Source of the DNA: Novosphingobium sp. B1
Lineage (GTDB): Bacteria; Pseudomonadota; Alphaproteobacteria; Sphingomonadales; Sphingomonadaceae
DNA: 64,000 bases
Reading direction: 5' to 3'
Assembly (NCBI RefSeq): GCF_900176395.1
Contig: NZ_FWXL01000007.1
Location: forward strand, 62,001 to 126,000
The notes beneath the pieces are model-generated. The model did not search any database. It saw only the letters and a program-made list of their open reading frames with translations, and was not told where the DNA came from. Both the position numbers and the translations under genes were made by a program. Position 1 is the first letter of the stretch, and every line of letters begins with the position of its first letter. Below, piece after piece: positions 39,335 to 49,017 of the stretch.

Positions 39335-39994
39335 TCAGCCGCGGCGGAAGCGCTCGGGATGATGCAACACGTCGGCCGTATGATCGTATCCTTGCAAGGG
39401 AGCTGCGATCTTTGCCAGTTCGTCGAGCTGAAACGTCTGCTCGAACAGCAAGCCATAGCGCGGGTGGCTGCGCCAGCGCACCTTGGCGTAGATTGGCGGG
39501 AGCACGTCGGTCTCGATCCGGACCAGTTCGTTCATCAGCAGCCACTTGTCGCATTCTATGCAGGCGCCCTGCTGCGAAATGTCCTGGAATGCCACGCGCA
39601 GGGATTCACCGCCCGAATGAAGCAGCGCATCCAGGTGAATGCGCAGCCGCACCTGTCGCTTGGGAAATACGCCGTGGCTTTCGTCAAGCAGCCGTTCGAT
39701 GTCGACGCCGTCACAGAACCGGTACCCGGCGTACTCGCCCTCGCTCCAGACCTGGTCGACAATGTAGCGATCGCCGTTGCTCATCTCGATTTGCACCGAT
39801 GAGTGCGGCGGCAGAGGATTGAACAGGCGGATCTTGATGCCGCTGGCTGAGGCATCGCGAATCACGCACAGATATTCGCGCTTTCCATCCAGGATGAGCT
39901 TCGCGGCGCGGATCAGCAGGGTGAAGCGCGGCGCAGTGCGCTTGTCGGCGCCCTGTTCCGCATTTCCGACCTGCTTGTCGCCATGCCCGGACAA
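39335..39994 (-). CDS. Tandem PilZ-domain protein
   Basis: 219-residue soluble protein with two PilZ-like units. Unit 1 has RTAPR plus DASASGIKI, matching the cyclic-di-GMP signature RxxxR...(D/N)xSxxG. Unit 2 has RQVRLR plus DISQQGACI, the same pattern. It likely senses c-di-GMP, perhaps with one domain degenerate. Start is TTG 39994, supported by AAAGGGA eight bases upstream; the first ATG in frame lies far inside. Transcribed alone. Confidence 0.85.
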   Translation of the reverse strand: MSGHGDKQVGNAEQGADKRTAPRFTLLIRAAKLILDGKREYLCVIRDASASGIKIRLFNPLPPHSSVQIEMSNGDRYIVDQVWSEGEYAGYRFCDGVDIERLLDESHGVFPKRQVRLRIHLDALLHSGGESLRVAFQDISQQGACIECDKWLLMNELVRIETDVLPPIYAKVRWRSHPRYGLLFEQTFQLDELAKIAAPLQGYDHTADVLHHPERFRRG

Positions 39995-40253
39995 ATACGA
40001 TTCCCTTTATTGCTGCCTCCACGCACTCGTGGAACAGCCAATTTCGACATCGTAACTATACCGGGTGAAGTCCTACCGCGAAGTTACCGTTTCGCGCATT
40101 TAGACATTTTATTTCTTTCCGTGTTTTCAATGCGATAAGCATCACATTCTGGCGAACGTGCGCGGATGAGTTCACCCGGTTACAGGGCCTTGGCCTGTCA
40201 TTTGACTTCCGCTCCAGGACCATTTCGCAATACTTGATCTGCAGGGATCGGCG

Positions 40254-40338
40254 TGGTGCGGACGGCGGGACTCGAACCCGCACGATCAAGGATCAAGGGA
40301 TTTTAAGTCCCCGGCGTCTACCATTCCGCCACGTCCGC
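40254..40338 (-). tRNA. tRNA-Leu (anticodon TAA)
   Basis: 85-nt tRNA with encoded CCA. The acceptor stem GCGGACG pairs with CGTCCGC; the anticodon arm reads GGGA-CTTAAAA-TCCC, giving anticodon UAA (reads UUA); a class II variable arm is present; the T-loop is GGGTTCGAGTCCC. Folds as an intact leucine tRNA. Confidence 0.97.
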
Positions 40339-40575
40339 GCCTGTCATTGGCGTGCCTCGCCTGCCACAGCGCAAAAGGCGCGGCAACGCTCGTCACCACG
40401 CCCTTGCACGTTTTTGTCGAAATCTTGCCAATGCTTGTGTCGCGACCAGCCAACCTGCAGCCGGCCGGTCCCCGTCACGAGACACCCTTGCGGACAGCCG
40501 CAAAAGGCCAGCTGTAGAAGTCCTATGCCTGATCAGGTCGCCATGCGACGTGAAATCCAGAGCCTGAGGACCCTG

Positions 40576-40857
40576 TCAGTCGGCGTTCAGCCTCAGCCGC
40601 ATTTCCTTGCCGGCCTTGAAATAGGGAACGCGCTTGCTGGGCACTTCTACAGATTCACCGGTGCGAGGATTGCGACCCTTGCGCGGTTCACGCTCGCGCG
40701 TGGAAAAAGCACCAAAGCCCCGCAGTTCTACCCGCCCGCCTTCGGCCAGACGCTTGCCGATTTCATCGAAGAACACGTCAACGACGCGTTCGATCTCCTC
40801 GCTGCGCATACCAGGGCTCTCCTGGGCGAGCGCCTGCAGCAGCTCCGATCTGATCAT
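40576..40857 (-). CDS. ihfB: Integration host factor subunit beta
   Basis: 93-residue DNA-bending protein of the HU/IHF family, working as heterodimer with IhfA in nucleoid structure, recombination and promoter architecture. Diagnostic elements are RSELLQALAQ, VELRGFGAFSTRERE and the DNA-intercalating arm around GRNPRTGESVEVPSK. ATG 40857 has GGAGGGA just upstream; the longer frame (from 40965) lacks support. Confidence 0.95.
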   Translation of the reverse strand: MIRSELLQALAQESPGMRSEEIERVVDVFFDEIGKRLAEGGRVELRGFGAFSTREREPRKGRNPRTGESVEVPSKRVPYFKAGKEMRLRLNAD

Positions 40858-41009
40858 TTGTTCCCTCCGCCAGGCACCGCTTCGATGCCCCCCGTTATTG
40901 ACGATCCCGGCATTCGAACCCCCGTACGAACACACGCATTGATCCTGCCACGGCAAATCGACCATGACAATCGTTTCATATAGCCGCTACAGCCCAAAAA
41001 AGGACCAAT

Positions 41010-41351
41010 TCAGGCGGTTTCCGAGAGATCCGAGAGTTTGAGGCCAAGCAGCCGCATTCGCGCGGCAATTTCTGGCCATTCCTCGCGAAGAAACGATTCG
41101 CGCTCGCGCTCACGCAGGCGGGCAATCGCCCCCGCCGCCACGAACATGCCGACGCCACGCTGCACGATCACCAGCCCTTCGTCCTGGAACTGCTGGTAAG
41201 CCTTGGCGACGGTCAGGGGATTGGCGCCCTGGTCGGCCGCAAAAGACCTTACCGATGGCAACATCGTACCTTCAGGATGCTGTCCGTCGAGGATCGCGGC
41301 AGCGATGGCATCGCGCAGGCGGAGATAGACAGGGCGGCCAGCATTGCTCAC
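41010..41351 (-). CDS. Short GntR-family regulator (YtrA-type)
   Basis: 113-residue regulator. The N-terminal winged helix-turn-helix (residues 5-75; YLRLRDAIAAAILDGQHPEG, LPSVRSFAADQGANPLTVAKAYQ) is followed by only a short tail, as in the YtrA subgroup. The start is GTG without a clear ribosome site; a promoter-like TTGTGA-N17-TAATAG ends seven bases before GTG, so a leaderless mRNA is possible. Divergent from the POT transporter, which is its best target candidate. Confidence 0.88.
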   Translation of the reverse strand: MSNAGRPVYLRLRDAIAAAILDGQHPEGTMLPSVRSFAADQGANPLTVAKAYQQFQDEGLVIVQRGVGMFVAAGAIARLRERERESFLREEWPEIAARMRLLGLKLSDLSETA

Positions 41352-41359
41352 GGGTGATC

Positions 41360-41372
41360 TATTACCATAATA
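41360..41372. promoter_or_regulatory. Palindrome, likely GntR operator
   Basis: TATTACCATAATA is TATTA/TAATA around a three-base centre, nine bases before the GntR start and overlapping its presumed -10. The position suits autorepression and control of the divergent transporter gene. Confidence 0.45.
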
Positions 41373-41551
41373 CAGTCATATTCACAACGCATCTTGCGAA
41401 AAGTGCCCAATGGTCGGGCGGCAGTGCGGACTGGTTGCGGATGAAAATAGTTTCTTGCCAACTTGCCTCGTGGCACTAGAGCGCAAGACTTGCGAATGCG
41501 CGGGAGAGGCGCCTTCGATCCTTGCAACAACAGACGAGACAGCTCGCCAGC

Positions 41552-43546
41552 ATGGCCCAAGAAACCCCCAGCAGCCCCCACACCATGCCACCTGCCGATG
41601 CCGGTGAATGGTTCGGCCATCCCGCGCAACTGAAGCGCCTGTTCACCACCGAGATGTGGGAACGCTTCGGCTATTACGGCATGCGGGCCATTCTCACGCT
41701 CTATCTCGCCAAGCATTTCCTGTTCAATGATACGACCAGCACCGGGATCTACGGGGGCTTCACCGCGCTGGTCTATCTGACGCCACTGATCGGCGGGCTC
41801 ATTGCGGACCGCTATCTCGGCTCGAAGCGCTCGGTGAAGTTCGGCGCCATCCTGATGGCCCTTGGTTACTTCATGCTCTGCTTTGGCGGCGAGGCAGCCA
41901 AGCCCTACGCCACGATCGAAGGCCAGCGCTACGAAGTTACGGTCACCGAGCAGGGCGGAAGCGAAGTCCGGTCGGTCGAAATGGCGGGGCAGCGGCTCGA
42001 GATCGTCGGCAATGACGACAAGTCGGTCTCGCTGAAGACTGCAGATGGCGGCGAGGCCAAGCGCATTGCACCTGGCGCCTTCCAGTCCGATGGTGAACGG
42101 TCGCAGTTCCATATCGCCATCCTGCTGATCGGCCTTTCGCTGGTCACGGTCGGCAACGGTTTCTTCAAGCCGAACATTTCGACGATTGTCGGCTCACTCT
42201 ATGCCGATGGCGATCGGCGGCGCGATGCGGGCTTCACCATCTTCTACATGGGGATCAACCTCGGCTCACTGATCTCGCAGTTCTTCTGTCCGATCCTGGC
42301 CGAATCTGTCGGCTGGTGGGCCGGCTTCGGCCTTGCCGCCATCGGCATGACCTTCTCGTGGCTGCTGTTCCAGTTCGATGGCGGCAGGCTCGATGGCTAT
42401 GGCGAGCGTCCTGCCGGTGCCGATCCGCGCAAGGACTGGCTGATCTATGGCGCCGCGCTGGTCTGCGTGCCGCTGTTCTTCTTCCTGTTCACCAATCTCA
42501 TGGCCTATGTCGCCCCCGAGGCCGGCGAAGGACTTCTCGGCTATTTCCTCGGCCTGCCGATCATGGGCAAGCTGATGTTCGGCACCTTCCTGCTTGCCGT
42601 CCCCGGGATCCTCATCTGGGCGCTCGCAGCCGGCAACCGCGTCGAATTCCAGATGATGGTCGCGGCAATGGTGCTGATCGTCTTCAACACGGTGTTCTGG
42701 ACCCTTTTCGAACAGGCGGGGTCATCGCTGACCCTTTTTGCCGAACGCAATACCCAGCTCGAGATCGGGTGGACGCGTTCGCTCTTCGCGATGTTCAACT
42801 CAGCGCCGGCCAGCTACTACGTTTTCTTCGCAGTGCTCCTGGGTGGCCTCGGCTGGCTCCTCGCCTGGTTCTTCGGCAATGGTGAAGCGCCGGCAGCGAA
42901 GCGCAGGATGGGCCTCGGCTTCGCCGCTGTCATGATCGCGGGCTTCCTCGGCATGGTCTACGCACGGTCGCAGGGCTTCGGCACCGACGAGGTCTATGTC
43001 ATGCCGGCAGGCCAGACGCAGATCTTCAATGCACTGTTCATCGTCACGCTCGCACCGTTGTTCAGCGTGATGTGGAACGCCATGGCCCGTCGCGGCATCG
43101 AACCCTCAATCCCGGTCAAGTTCGCGATCGCGCTGATGGGCGTGGGCGGCGGATTCCTCCTGCTGGTCTGGGGGGCGCAGTTTGCCGACGCCCAGTTCAA
43201 GGTCGGGCTGGTCTGGCTGGCGGGCCTCTACCTCATCCATTCGATGGCCGAACTGTGCATTTCGCCTGTGGGCCTCTCGATGATCACCAAGCTCTCGATG
43301 GCCCGCATCGTCGGGATGATGATGGGCGTGTGGTTCCTGTCGATCGCAGTGGCGCAGTATGTCGCCGGCATGGTCGCGCAGGTCGCCAGCGTCGAGACCG
43401 TCGGCGGCCAAGTCACCAATCTCAAGGTCAGCCTCGATACCTACGTCGGCGTCTTTACCACCATCGGGTGGGTTTCGGTCTGCATCGGTGCACTGCTACT
43501 GGTGGTCGCCATTCCGCTGCGCAAGCTGATGCACGGCGTCACGTAA
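41552..43546 (+). CDS. POT/PTR family peptide:proton symporter
   Basis: 664-residue inner-membrane di/tripeptide transporter. Recognised by FTTEMWERFGYYGMRAIL, GGLIADRYLGSKRSV, NGFFKPNISTIVG and the PTR2 signature FYMGINLGSLISQF. Roughly 70 extra polar, beta-like residues (about 120-195; TIEGQRYEVTVTEQGG onward) are inserted between helices 3 and 4, on the periplasmic side. ATG 41552 is chosen over TTG 41522. Lies divergent to the GntR regulator. Confidence 0.94.
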   Translation: MAQETPSSPHTMPPADAGEWFGHPAQLKRLFTTEMWERFGYYGMRAILTLYLAKHFLFNDTTSTGIYGGFTALVYLTPLIGGLIADRYLGSKRSVKFGAILMALGYFMLCFGGEAAKPYATIEGQRYEVTVTEQGGSEVRSVEMAGQRLEIVGNDDKSVSLKTADGGEAKRIAPGAFQSDGERSQFHIAILLIGLSLVTVGNGFFKPNISTIVGSLYADGDRRRDAGFTIFYMGINLGSLISQFFCPILAESVGWWAGFGLAAIGMTFSWLLFQFDGGRLDGYGERPAGADPRKDWLIYGAALVCVPLFFFLFTNLMAYVAPEAGEGLLGYFLGLPIMGKLMFGTFLLAVPGILIWALAAGNRVEFQMMVAAMVLIVFNTVFWTLFEQAGSSLTLFAERNTQLEIGWTRSLFAMFNSAPASYYVFFAVLLGGLGWLLAWFFGNGEAPAAKRRMGLGFAAVMIAGFLGMVYARSQGFGTDEVYVMPAGQTQIFNALFIVTLAPLFSVMWNAMARRGIEPSIPVKFAIALMGVGGGFLLLVWGAQFADAQFKVGLVWLAGLYLIHSMAELCISPVGLSMITKLSMARIVGMMMGVWFLSIAVAQYVAGMVAQVASVETVGGQVTNLKVSLDTYVGVFTTIGWVSVCIGALLLVVAIPLRKLMHGVT

Positions 43547-43657
43547 TCAGACGAGCTAGATTGACCCAAATCGGATGTTCATTCGTTTGGTTCATGATTA
43601 ATAAGATGAAAAGGAAGAGCGCAATCAATGCGCGAACGGCCTCGCATGGGAGAATTG

Positions 43658-44338
43658 ATGGACGCGTCTGTTGGAAATCTGCTTGTCGCAGCAGTGTTTT
43701 TCGTGTCGTCGCATTTCATCATGTCCGGCCCCTTGCGCAAACCGCTCAGGTCCGCGCTGGGGGAGCAGAGTTTCCTCTTGGCCTATTCACTGGTTTCGCT
43801 GCTGGCACTCACCTGGTTGATCGTCGCGTTTGATCGTGCAGAGCCGGGCCTGCCGCTCTATGATGGCACGGCGATAGTCCCATGGCTGGCCGCCAGCGTT
43901 CTGACGCTCGTTGCCATGACGCTGCTCCTGCCTTCCTTTGCCAGAAACCCTGCCCTCCCCGGGCGCAAGGAGGCAGGCCTGGGCACGGTCATTCCGTCAG
44001 GGGTGTTCACGGTCACCCGTCACCCCATGATGTGGGGCTTCGCGCTGTGGGCCATTGCCCACATGATCGCCGCGCCAACCTTGCCGGTCGCCATCATGAT
44101 GACGAGCATCATCGTCCTGGCTCTGGTAGGGTCGCACTTGCAGGATAAGCGCAAGCTTGCGGGAAACACCCGCGAATTCGGTCCCTGGCAGCGCCGCACC
44201 AGCTTCTGGCCGCGCCTTGGCAAGCTCATGGAAATGCGCCTGTCATGGCTTGTCGCGCTGCTCGTGTGGTTCATCGCAACCTGGGCGCATTACCACTTCT
44301 TCGGCATTCCCGCCGGCATCTGGATGTGGATCGGATAA
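43658..44338 (+). CDS. NnrU family membrane protein
   Basis: 226-residue integral membrane protein with six or so helices and the family motifs FTVTRHPMMWGFALWAIAH and LVGSHLQDKRKL. NnrU was first linked to nitrite/nitric oxide metabolism and is homologous to isoprenoid-modifying membrane enzymes such as ZISO; the role here is open. ATG 43658 has GGGAG upstream; ATG 43646 is an alternative. Confidence 0.9.
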   Translation: MDASVGNLLVAAVFFVSSHFIMSGPLRKPLRSALGEQSFLLAYSLVSLLALTWLIVAFDRAEPGLPLYDGTAIVPWLAASVLTLVAMTLLLPSFARNPALPGRKEAGLGTVIPSGVFTVTRHPMMWGFALWAIAHMIAAPTLPVAIMMTSIIVLALVGSHLQDKRKLAGNTREFGPWQRRTSFWPRLGKLMEMRLSWLVALLVWFIATWAHYHFFGIPAGIWMWIG

Positions 44339-44385
44339 GCCCAGACCGGCAATCCGCACGGTTTATCATTCAGCCACCATGACAA

Positions 44386-44408
44386 GCGCCGCTGGCTGAC
44401 AGCGGCGC
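44386..44408. terminator. Bidirectional hairpin between nnrU-like gene and dxs
   Basis: Perfect 8-bp stem GCGCCGCT / AGCGGCGC with a seven-base loop in the short gap between convergent genes. No T-run on either side, so termination is only suggested. Confidence 0.4.
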
Positions 44409-44414
44409 GGACCG

Positions 44415-46337
44415 TCAGGCCCGCGCTTCGCTCACTCCGGCCGAATTGTGCCGCAAGGCCTTCAGCACCGTGTCCACGATGTGCGGAGCATTCAGGCCGG
44501 CAGTATCGTACTGCTTGTCGGGTGCGTCATGGTCCTGAAACAGGTCGGGCAACCGCATGGTGCGGATCTTGAGGCCGCCGTCGGTCAGCCCCTCGTCGCT
44601 CGCCATCGTCAGCACGTGGGCGCCAAGCCCGCCGATTGCGCCTTCCTCGATGGTCACGACCACCTCGTGCGTCGCCATCAGCTGACGAATGAGATCGGTG
44701 TCGAGCGGCTTGGCAAATCGCAGGTCGGCCACCGTGGTCGATAGCCCCTTCGCCTCAAGCTGGTCTGCCGCCTTCAGCGCTTCTGCCAGGCGCGTGCCGA
44801 GCGAGAGCAGCGCCACCTTCGAGCCCGAGCGCACGATGCGCCCCTTGCCGATTTCCAGCAGCTCAGGCTCGGCCGGCATCTCCACGCCCGTGCCATTGCC
44901 GCGCGGATAGCGGAAGGCAATCGGGCCGCTGTCGTGCTTTGCAGCGGTATAGGTCATGTGGACCAGTTCCGCCTCGTCGGCCGCGGCCATCACAACCATG
45001 TTGGGCAAGGTGGCAAGATAGGTGATGTCGAACGAGCCTGCGTGCGTGGCGCCATCGGCGCCGACCAGCCCGGCGCGGTCGATCGCGAAGCGCACCGGCA
45101 GGTTCTGGATCGCCACGTCGTGCACGACCTGGTCGAAGGCGCGCTGCAGGAACGTCGAATAGATCGCGCAGAACGGCCGCATGCCTTCTGCGGCAAGGCC
45201 CGCCGCGAAGGTGACGGCGTGCTGTTCGGCAATGCCGACGTCGAAGGTGCGGCCGGGATGGGCCTTGGCGAACTTGTCCACGCCGGTGCCGCCGGGCATG
45301 GCGGCGGTGATCGCGCAGATCGTCGGGTCGGTTTCGGCCAGCTTGGCCAGCGTCTCGCCGAACACGTTCTGATAGGCCGGGGCACCGGGCTTGGCCTTGA
45401 CCTGCTCGCCCGTCACCACGTCGAACTTCTGCACGCCGTGGTACTTGTCCGCCGCGGCTTCCGCCGGGGCATAGCCCTTGCCCTTCTGCGTCACCACATG
45501 GACCAGGCACGGCCCCTCGGCCGCATCGCGCACGTTCTCGAGCACCGGGATCAGCTGGTCGATGTTATGACCGTCCAGCGGGCCTACGTAGTAGAAGCCC
45601 AGTTCCTCGAAAAGCGTACCACCCATGGCCATGCCGCGGGCAAATTCGTCGGTCTTGCGTGCAGCGGTGTGCAGCGGGCGTGGCAGGCGCCGCGAAAGCT
45701 TGCGCGCGATCTCGCGCAGGCCAAGGAACTGGCGCGAGGATACCAGCCGGGCGAGATAGGCCGAAAGCCCCCCCACCGGCGGCGCGATCGACATGTCGTT
45801 GTCGTTGAGAATGACGACCAGCCGGTTGCCCGCAGCCTCGGCATTGTTCATCGCCTCGTAGGCCATGCCGGCGCTCATCGCGCCATCGCCGATCACCGCG
45901 ATGCCCTTGCCCGGTCGTCCGGCAAGCTGGTTCGCCACGGCAAAGCCCAGCGCGGCCGAGATCGACGTGCTCGAATGCGCGGTGCCGAACGGATCGTACT
46001 CGCTCTCGCTGCGCTTGGTGAAGCCCGAAAGCCCGCCGCCCTGCCGCAGCGTGCGGATGCGGTCGCGCCGGCCGGTGATGATCTTGTGCGGATAGGCCTG
46101 GTGGCCCACGTCCCACACCAGCTTGTCCTGCGGCGTGTTGAACACATAGTGGATCGCCACAGTCAGTTCGACCACGCCGAGGCCCGAGCCGAGATGACCG
46201 CCGGTGGTGCCCACCGCAGATATCATTTCGGCGCGAAGTTCGTCCGAAAGCTGGCGAAGCTGCGAAGGCGCAAGCTTGCGAAGATCGTCTGGAGTCTTGA
46301 CCGTGTCGAGCAGCGGCGTTGCCGGTTCTGAATTCAT
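44415..46337 (-). CDS. dxs: 1-Deoxy-D-xylulose-5-phosphate synthase
   Basis: First enzyme of the MEP isoprenoid pathway, condensing pyruvate and glyceraldehyde-3-phosphate with thiamine diphosphate. Blocks seen: [19 protein letters not shown], the ThDP motif [17 protein letters not shown] with [24 protein letters not shown] and [16 protein letters not shown]. 640 residues, full length. The MFS gene upstream ends 42 bases before it. Confidence 0.97.
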   Translation of the reverse strand: MNSEPATPLLDTVKTPDDLRKLAPSQLRQLSDELRAEMISAVGTTGGHLGSGLGVVELTVAIHYVFNTPQDKLVWDVGHQAYPHKIITGRRDRIRTLRQGGGLSGFTKRSESEYDPFGTAHSSTSISAALGFAVANQLAGRPGKGIAVIGDGAMSAGMAYEAMNNAEAAGNRLVVILNDNDMSIAPPVGGLSAYLARLVSSRQFLGLREIARKLSRRLPRPLHTAARKTDEFARGMAMGGTLFEELGFYYVGPLDGHNIDQLIPVLENVRDAAEGPCLVHVVTQKGKGYAPAEAAADKYHGVQKFDVVTGEQVKAKPGAPAYQNVFGETLAKLAETDPTICAITAAMPGGTGVDKFAKAHPGRTFDVGIAEQHAVTFAAGLAAEGMRPFCAIYSTFLQRAFDQVVHDVAIQNLPVRFAIDRAGLVGADGATHAGSFDITYLATLPNMVVMAAADEAELVHMTYTAAKHDSGPIAFRYPRGNGTGVEMPAEPELLEIGKGRIVRSGSKVALLSLGTRLAEALKAADQLEAKGLSTTVADLRFAKPLDTDLIRQLMATHEVVVTIEEGAIGGLGAHVLTMASDEGLTDGGLKIRTMRLPDLFQDHDAPDKQYDTAGLNAPHIVDTVLKALRHNSAGVSEARA

Positions 46338-46379
46338 CCCTCCGCCCTTACACCGATGCTTTGGCGCTGTCGAACAGGA

Positions 46380-47657
46380 TCATGTTGCCGAAGCCTTCCC
46401 CATGATCGGTGCGTTTCGCAGCGCCAGCATTATCGAAGACGCGATCAGCGCGATCGCAGCCATGACGAACGCATATCCTGGCGCCGCCAGATCCCCGGTC
46501 TGCGCCATGTACCGTGTCAGCAGCACCGGCGTCAGCCCGAAGGTCAGCGCGACCACCACGCCATAGCCGATACCGACCAGCCCGGCGCGATGGCGCTTTG
46601 GTGCGATCTCGACAAAGGCGGCATAGGCCACTGCTGCCGAAACCGTGGCCATGAGGAGCAGCAAGGCCGCTGCCAGCGCCAGGGTGCCAAGCGTTCCCCC
46701 GGCGATGCCCCAGCGGAACAGCGGCAAAGAAACCGCCGCCGCCAGCACCGCCATGGCAAGGTTCACCTTATGCCGGCCGATCCGGTCGCCCAGCCAGCCT
46801 CCCCCCAGCAGCCCGACGATCTGCGTCGCCGCCGCCGCCATCTGGAGCAGATAGCCGTTGGTCACCGGGATCTTGAGGAAGGTGACGGCATAGACGAACA
46901 GGAAATCTCCGGTCGCCCCCGCCAGCAGGAAGCCGAACACGCCCAGCAGCGCGGCAAGATAGGCCGGCACGTCGAGTTGCGTCACCACGTTCGGCCCGCG
47001 CTCGGGCAAGTGCAATGTCTCGTCCAGCCGCCGCCGCAGGATGAACGCGAGCGGCACGATCCCGGCCCCTATGCCAAAGGCAATGCGCCAGCCGAAAGCA
47101 TCAAGCTGTTCTGGGCTGAGCATGCTCGCCAGCACCAGCCCCACCATGCCGCTTGCGAGCACGCCGATGCGCATCGCCACCAGTTGCAGCGCCACCAGCA
47201 TTCCGCGCCGCTTGGGCGGCGCGCTTTCGGCCAGAAACGCCGTCGTCGGGCCGACATCGCCCCCGGCAGCCAGCCCTTGCAGCAGGCGGAACAGCACGAC
47301 CAGCACCGGCGCCCAGACTCCGATACTGGCGTAGCTTGGCGTCAGGGCCAGACCGATCGCGCTCACGCCCATCAGCGCGAAGGTTGCCAGCATGGTCGGC
47401 CGCCGCCCCACCTTGTCGCCCAGCAGGCCGAACAGGATGGCGCCCAGCGGCCTTGCACCGAAACCAGCGCCTGCCGTCATCAGCGTGAGCAGCAGCGTGC
47501 TGCCGGGCGCGCCTGCCGGGAACATCACGCGCGACACGTTCACAGCAAAGAAACTGAAGCTCAGAAAGTCGTAGAATTCCAGCGCGTTGCCGGAAATGAC
47601 CGCCACAAACTGCTTGCGCGTCGGCATATGCCTAGTCTGCTCAGCCAGATCGTCCAT
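46380..47657 (-). CDS. MFS transporter, metabolite:H+ symporter type
   Basis: 425-residue, 12-helix permease. ISGNALEFYDFLSFSFFA in helix 1, the loop 2-3 motif GDKVGRRPTMLA and RLLQGLAAGGDVGPTTAFL place it with the MHS (ShiA/ProP-like) group that carries organic acids or osmolytes. Cytoplasmic-membrane location. Substrate unresolved. Follows zur by 36 bases on the same strand. Confidence 0.9.
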   Translation of the reverse strand: MDDLAEQTRHMPTRKQFVAVISGNALEFYDFLSFSFFAVNVSRVMFPAGAPGSTLLLTLMTAGAGFGARPLGAILFGLLGDKVGRRPTMLATFALMGVSAIGLALTPSYASIGVWAPVLVVLFRLLQGLAAGGDVGPTTAFLAESAPPKRRGMLVALQLVAMRIGVLASGMVGLVLASMLSPEQLDAFGWRIAFGIGAGIVPLAFILRRRLDETLHLPERGPNVVTQLDVPAYLAALLGVFGFLLAGATGDFLFVYAVTFLKIPVTNGYLLQMAAAATQIVGLLGGGWLGDRIGRHKVNLAMAVLAAAVSLPLFRWGIAGGTLGTLALAAALLLLMATVSAAVAYAAFVEIAPKRHRAGLVGIGYGVVVALTFGLTPVLLTRYMAQTGDLAAPGYAFVMAAIALIASSIMLALRNAPIMGKASAT

Positions 47658-47693
47658 GCCCTTTCCCCCAATCAGGCAGCATCGCAGCTTTGG

Positions 47694-48161
47694 CTAATCG
47701 CCGCTGGCACACTCGGCGCAATGGCCGCGGATTTCAACGACGGGCCGCACTTCGGCAAAGCCAGCCGCCTGCGCCGCCAGCCGCAATGCGCCGGTCAGCT
47801 TGTCGTCATCGTTGTGGACGGCCTTGCCGCACAGATCGCAGATCAGGAAGATGCAGTCGTGGCGGCATCCGGGATGCGTGTTCGCGACATAGGCGTTGGC
47901 GCTCTCGACCCTGCGGGCAAGGTTGGTGCGCACGAACAGGTCGAGGATACGATAGACCGAATTGGCCGCGACCCGCTTTCCGCGCCGCGCACCCACGCTT
48001 TCGGCAACGTCATATGCCGAAACCGGCCGGTCGCGCCCGGCCAGCGCCTCGAACACATCGGCGCGCATGTCGGTCCATTGCTCGCCCGATGCCACAAGCG
48101 CATCACGCGCTGCCTCGATCAGCCTGTCGCCTGCGAAATCGTGATGATGGTGCCCGGACAT
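47694..48161 (-). CDS. zur: Fur-family regulator, Zur-like
   Basis: 155-residue winged-helix metalloregulator. Cys pairs CDLCGK and, near the end, CAEC form the structural zinc site; the sensing region is HPGCRHDCIFLI. The N-terminus has the His-rich run GHHHHD. The residue pattern fits zinc-sensing Zur better than Fur. The adjacent genes are not obvious zinc transporters, so targets lie elsewhere. Confidence 0.9.
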   Translation of the reverse strand: MSGHHHHDFAGDRLIEAARDALVASGEQWTDMRADVFEALAGRDRPVSAYDVAESVGARRGKRVAANSVYRILDLFVRTNLARRVESANAYVANTHPGCRHDCIFLICDLCGKAVHNDDDKLTGALRLAAQAAGFAEVRPVVEIRGHCAECASGD

Positions 48162-48197
48162 TCGCCCTAGATAGGCACGACCCGCCTCTCGCGCAAA

Positions 48198-48875
48198 TCA
48201 GTTCCGCGTGAAGCCTGCCTTGTAGAGATCGGGGAACATCCGCTTGAGGTTCGCCACCTTCGGGGCGTCCCACCGCTTGATATAGCCATGATCCGGATTG
48301 TTGGCGGCAAAGTCCTGATGATAGCCTTCCGCCGGGTAGAATGCCTTGTAGGGTTCGATCGTGGTGACGATCGGCTGCTTCCACAGGCCAGACTTCTTCA
48401 ACTGGCCGAGATAGGCCGCAGCAACCCGTGCCTGCTCCGCATTCATCGGCACCAGCGCGTTGCGATACTGCGTGCCGTGGTCCGGCCCCTGGTAGTTGAG
48501 CTGCGTGGGATCGGCACCCACGGCGAAGAACACCCGCAACAACTGGTCATAACGGATCTGCGCCGGATCGTAGGTCACGCGAACAGATTCGGCATGGCCG
48601 GTGCGCCCGTTGCCGACCACATCATAGATCGCGGTGCCTTTTGCCCCGCCGTGATAGCCCGAAACGACGCTGCTCACGCCCTTGAGATGGCTGAACACCG
48701 CCTCGATGCCCCAGAAGCAGCCCCCGGCGAAAACAGCGGTCTTCTTGCCCGCGGATTCATTGGCCTGCACTGCGGCAGCCGGCGTTGCGACAGCACCTTC
48801 GGCAAGGGCTGGTTGCTGGCACGATGCAGTGAAGATGCCTGCTGCCAGAACTGCGGAAAGAATGGCGCGGCGCAT
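48198..48875 (-). CDS. msrA: Peptide-methionine (S)-S-oxide reductase, exported form
   Basis: Repairs methionine-S-sulfoxide. Active-site Cys53 is in FAGGCFWGIEAVF; GHAESVRVTYDP and the C-terminal HQDFAANNPDHGYI are conserved. Unlike cytoplasmic MsrA it has a signal peptide (AILSAVLAAGIFTASCQ) whose Cys may be lipidated, placing it in the periplasm. It begins two bases after the stop of a 46-residue membrane protein gene, so the two are coupled. Confidence 0.95.
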   Translation of the reverse strand: MRRAILSAVLAAGIFTASCQQPALAEGAVATPAAAVQANESAGKKTAVFAGGCFWGIEAVFSHLKGVSSVVSGYHGGAKGTAIYDVVGNGRTGHAESVRVTYDPAQIRYDQLLRVFFAVGADPTQLNYQGPDHGTQYRNALVPMNAEQARVAAAYLGQLKKSGLWKQPIVTTIEPYKAFYPAEGYHQDFAANNPDHGYIKRWDAPKVANLKRMFPDLYKAGFTRN

Positions 48876-48876
48876 G

Positions 48877-49017
48877 TCAGCGCGCTCCCTCTTGCGAGAC
48901 AGCGTCGGTATCGGGCGTCGCGAATGCGGTGGTCCCGGCCGAAAGGCCCATGACCGCCGCCCCCATCAGGAAGCCGAAGGCCAGCGAACGAAAGAAATCA
49001 GGCTTGAACAGGCCCAT
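48877..49017 (-). CDS. Small membrane protein upstream of msrA
   Basis: 46-residue product from ATG 49017: a basic start (MGLFKPDFFRS), one hydrophobic helix (LAFGFLMGAAVMGLSAGTTA) and a polar tail. The stop lies two bases before the msrA start, suggesting coupled translation. No recognised family. Ribosome site is weak. Its coding nature is inferred from codon pattern and packing. Confidence 0.65.
   Translation of the reverse strand: MGLFKPDFFRSLAFGFLMGAAVMGLSAGTTAFATPDTDAVSQEGAR

Noticed and set aside
46356..48170. 604-codon plus-strand frame over MFS and zur genes
   Set aside because: Gln/His/Arg-rich translation typical of a complement shadow; both minus-strand genes are clear.
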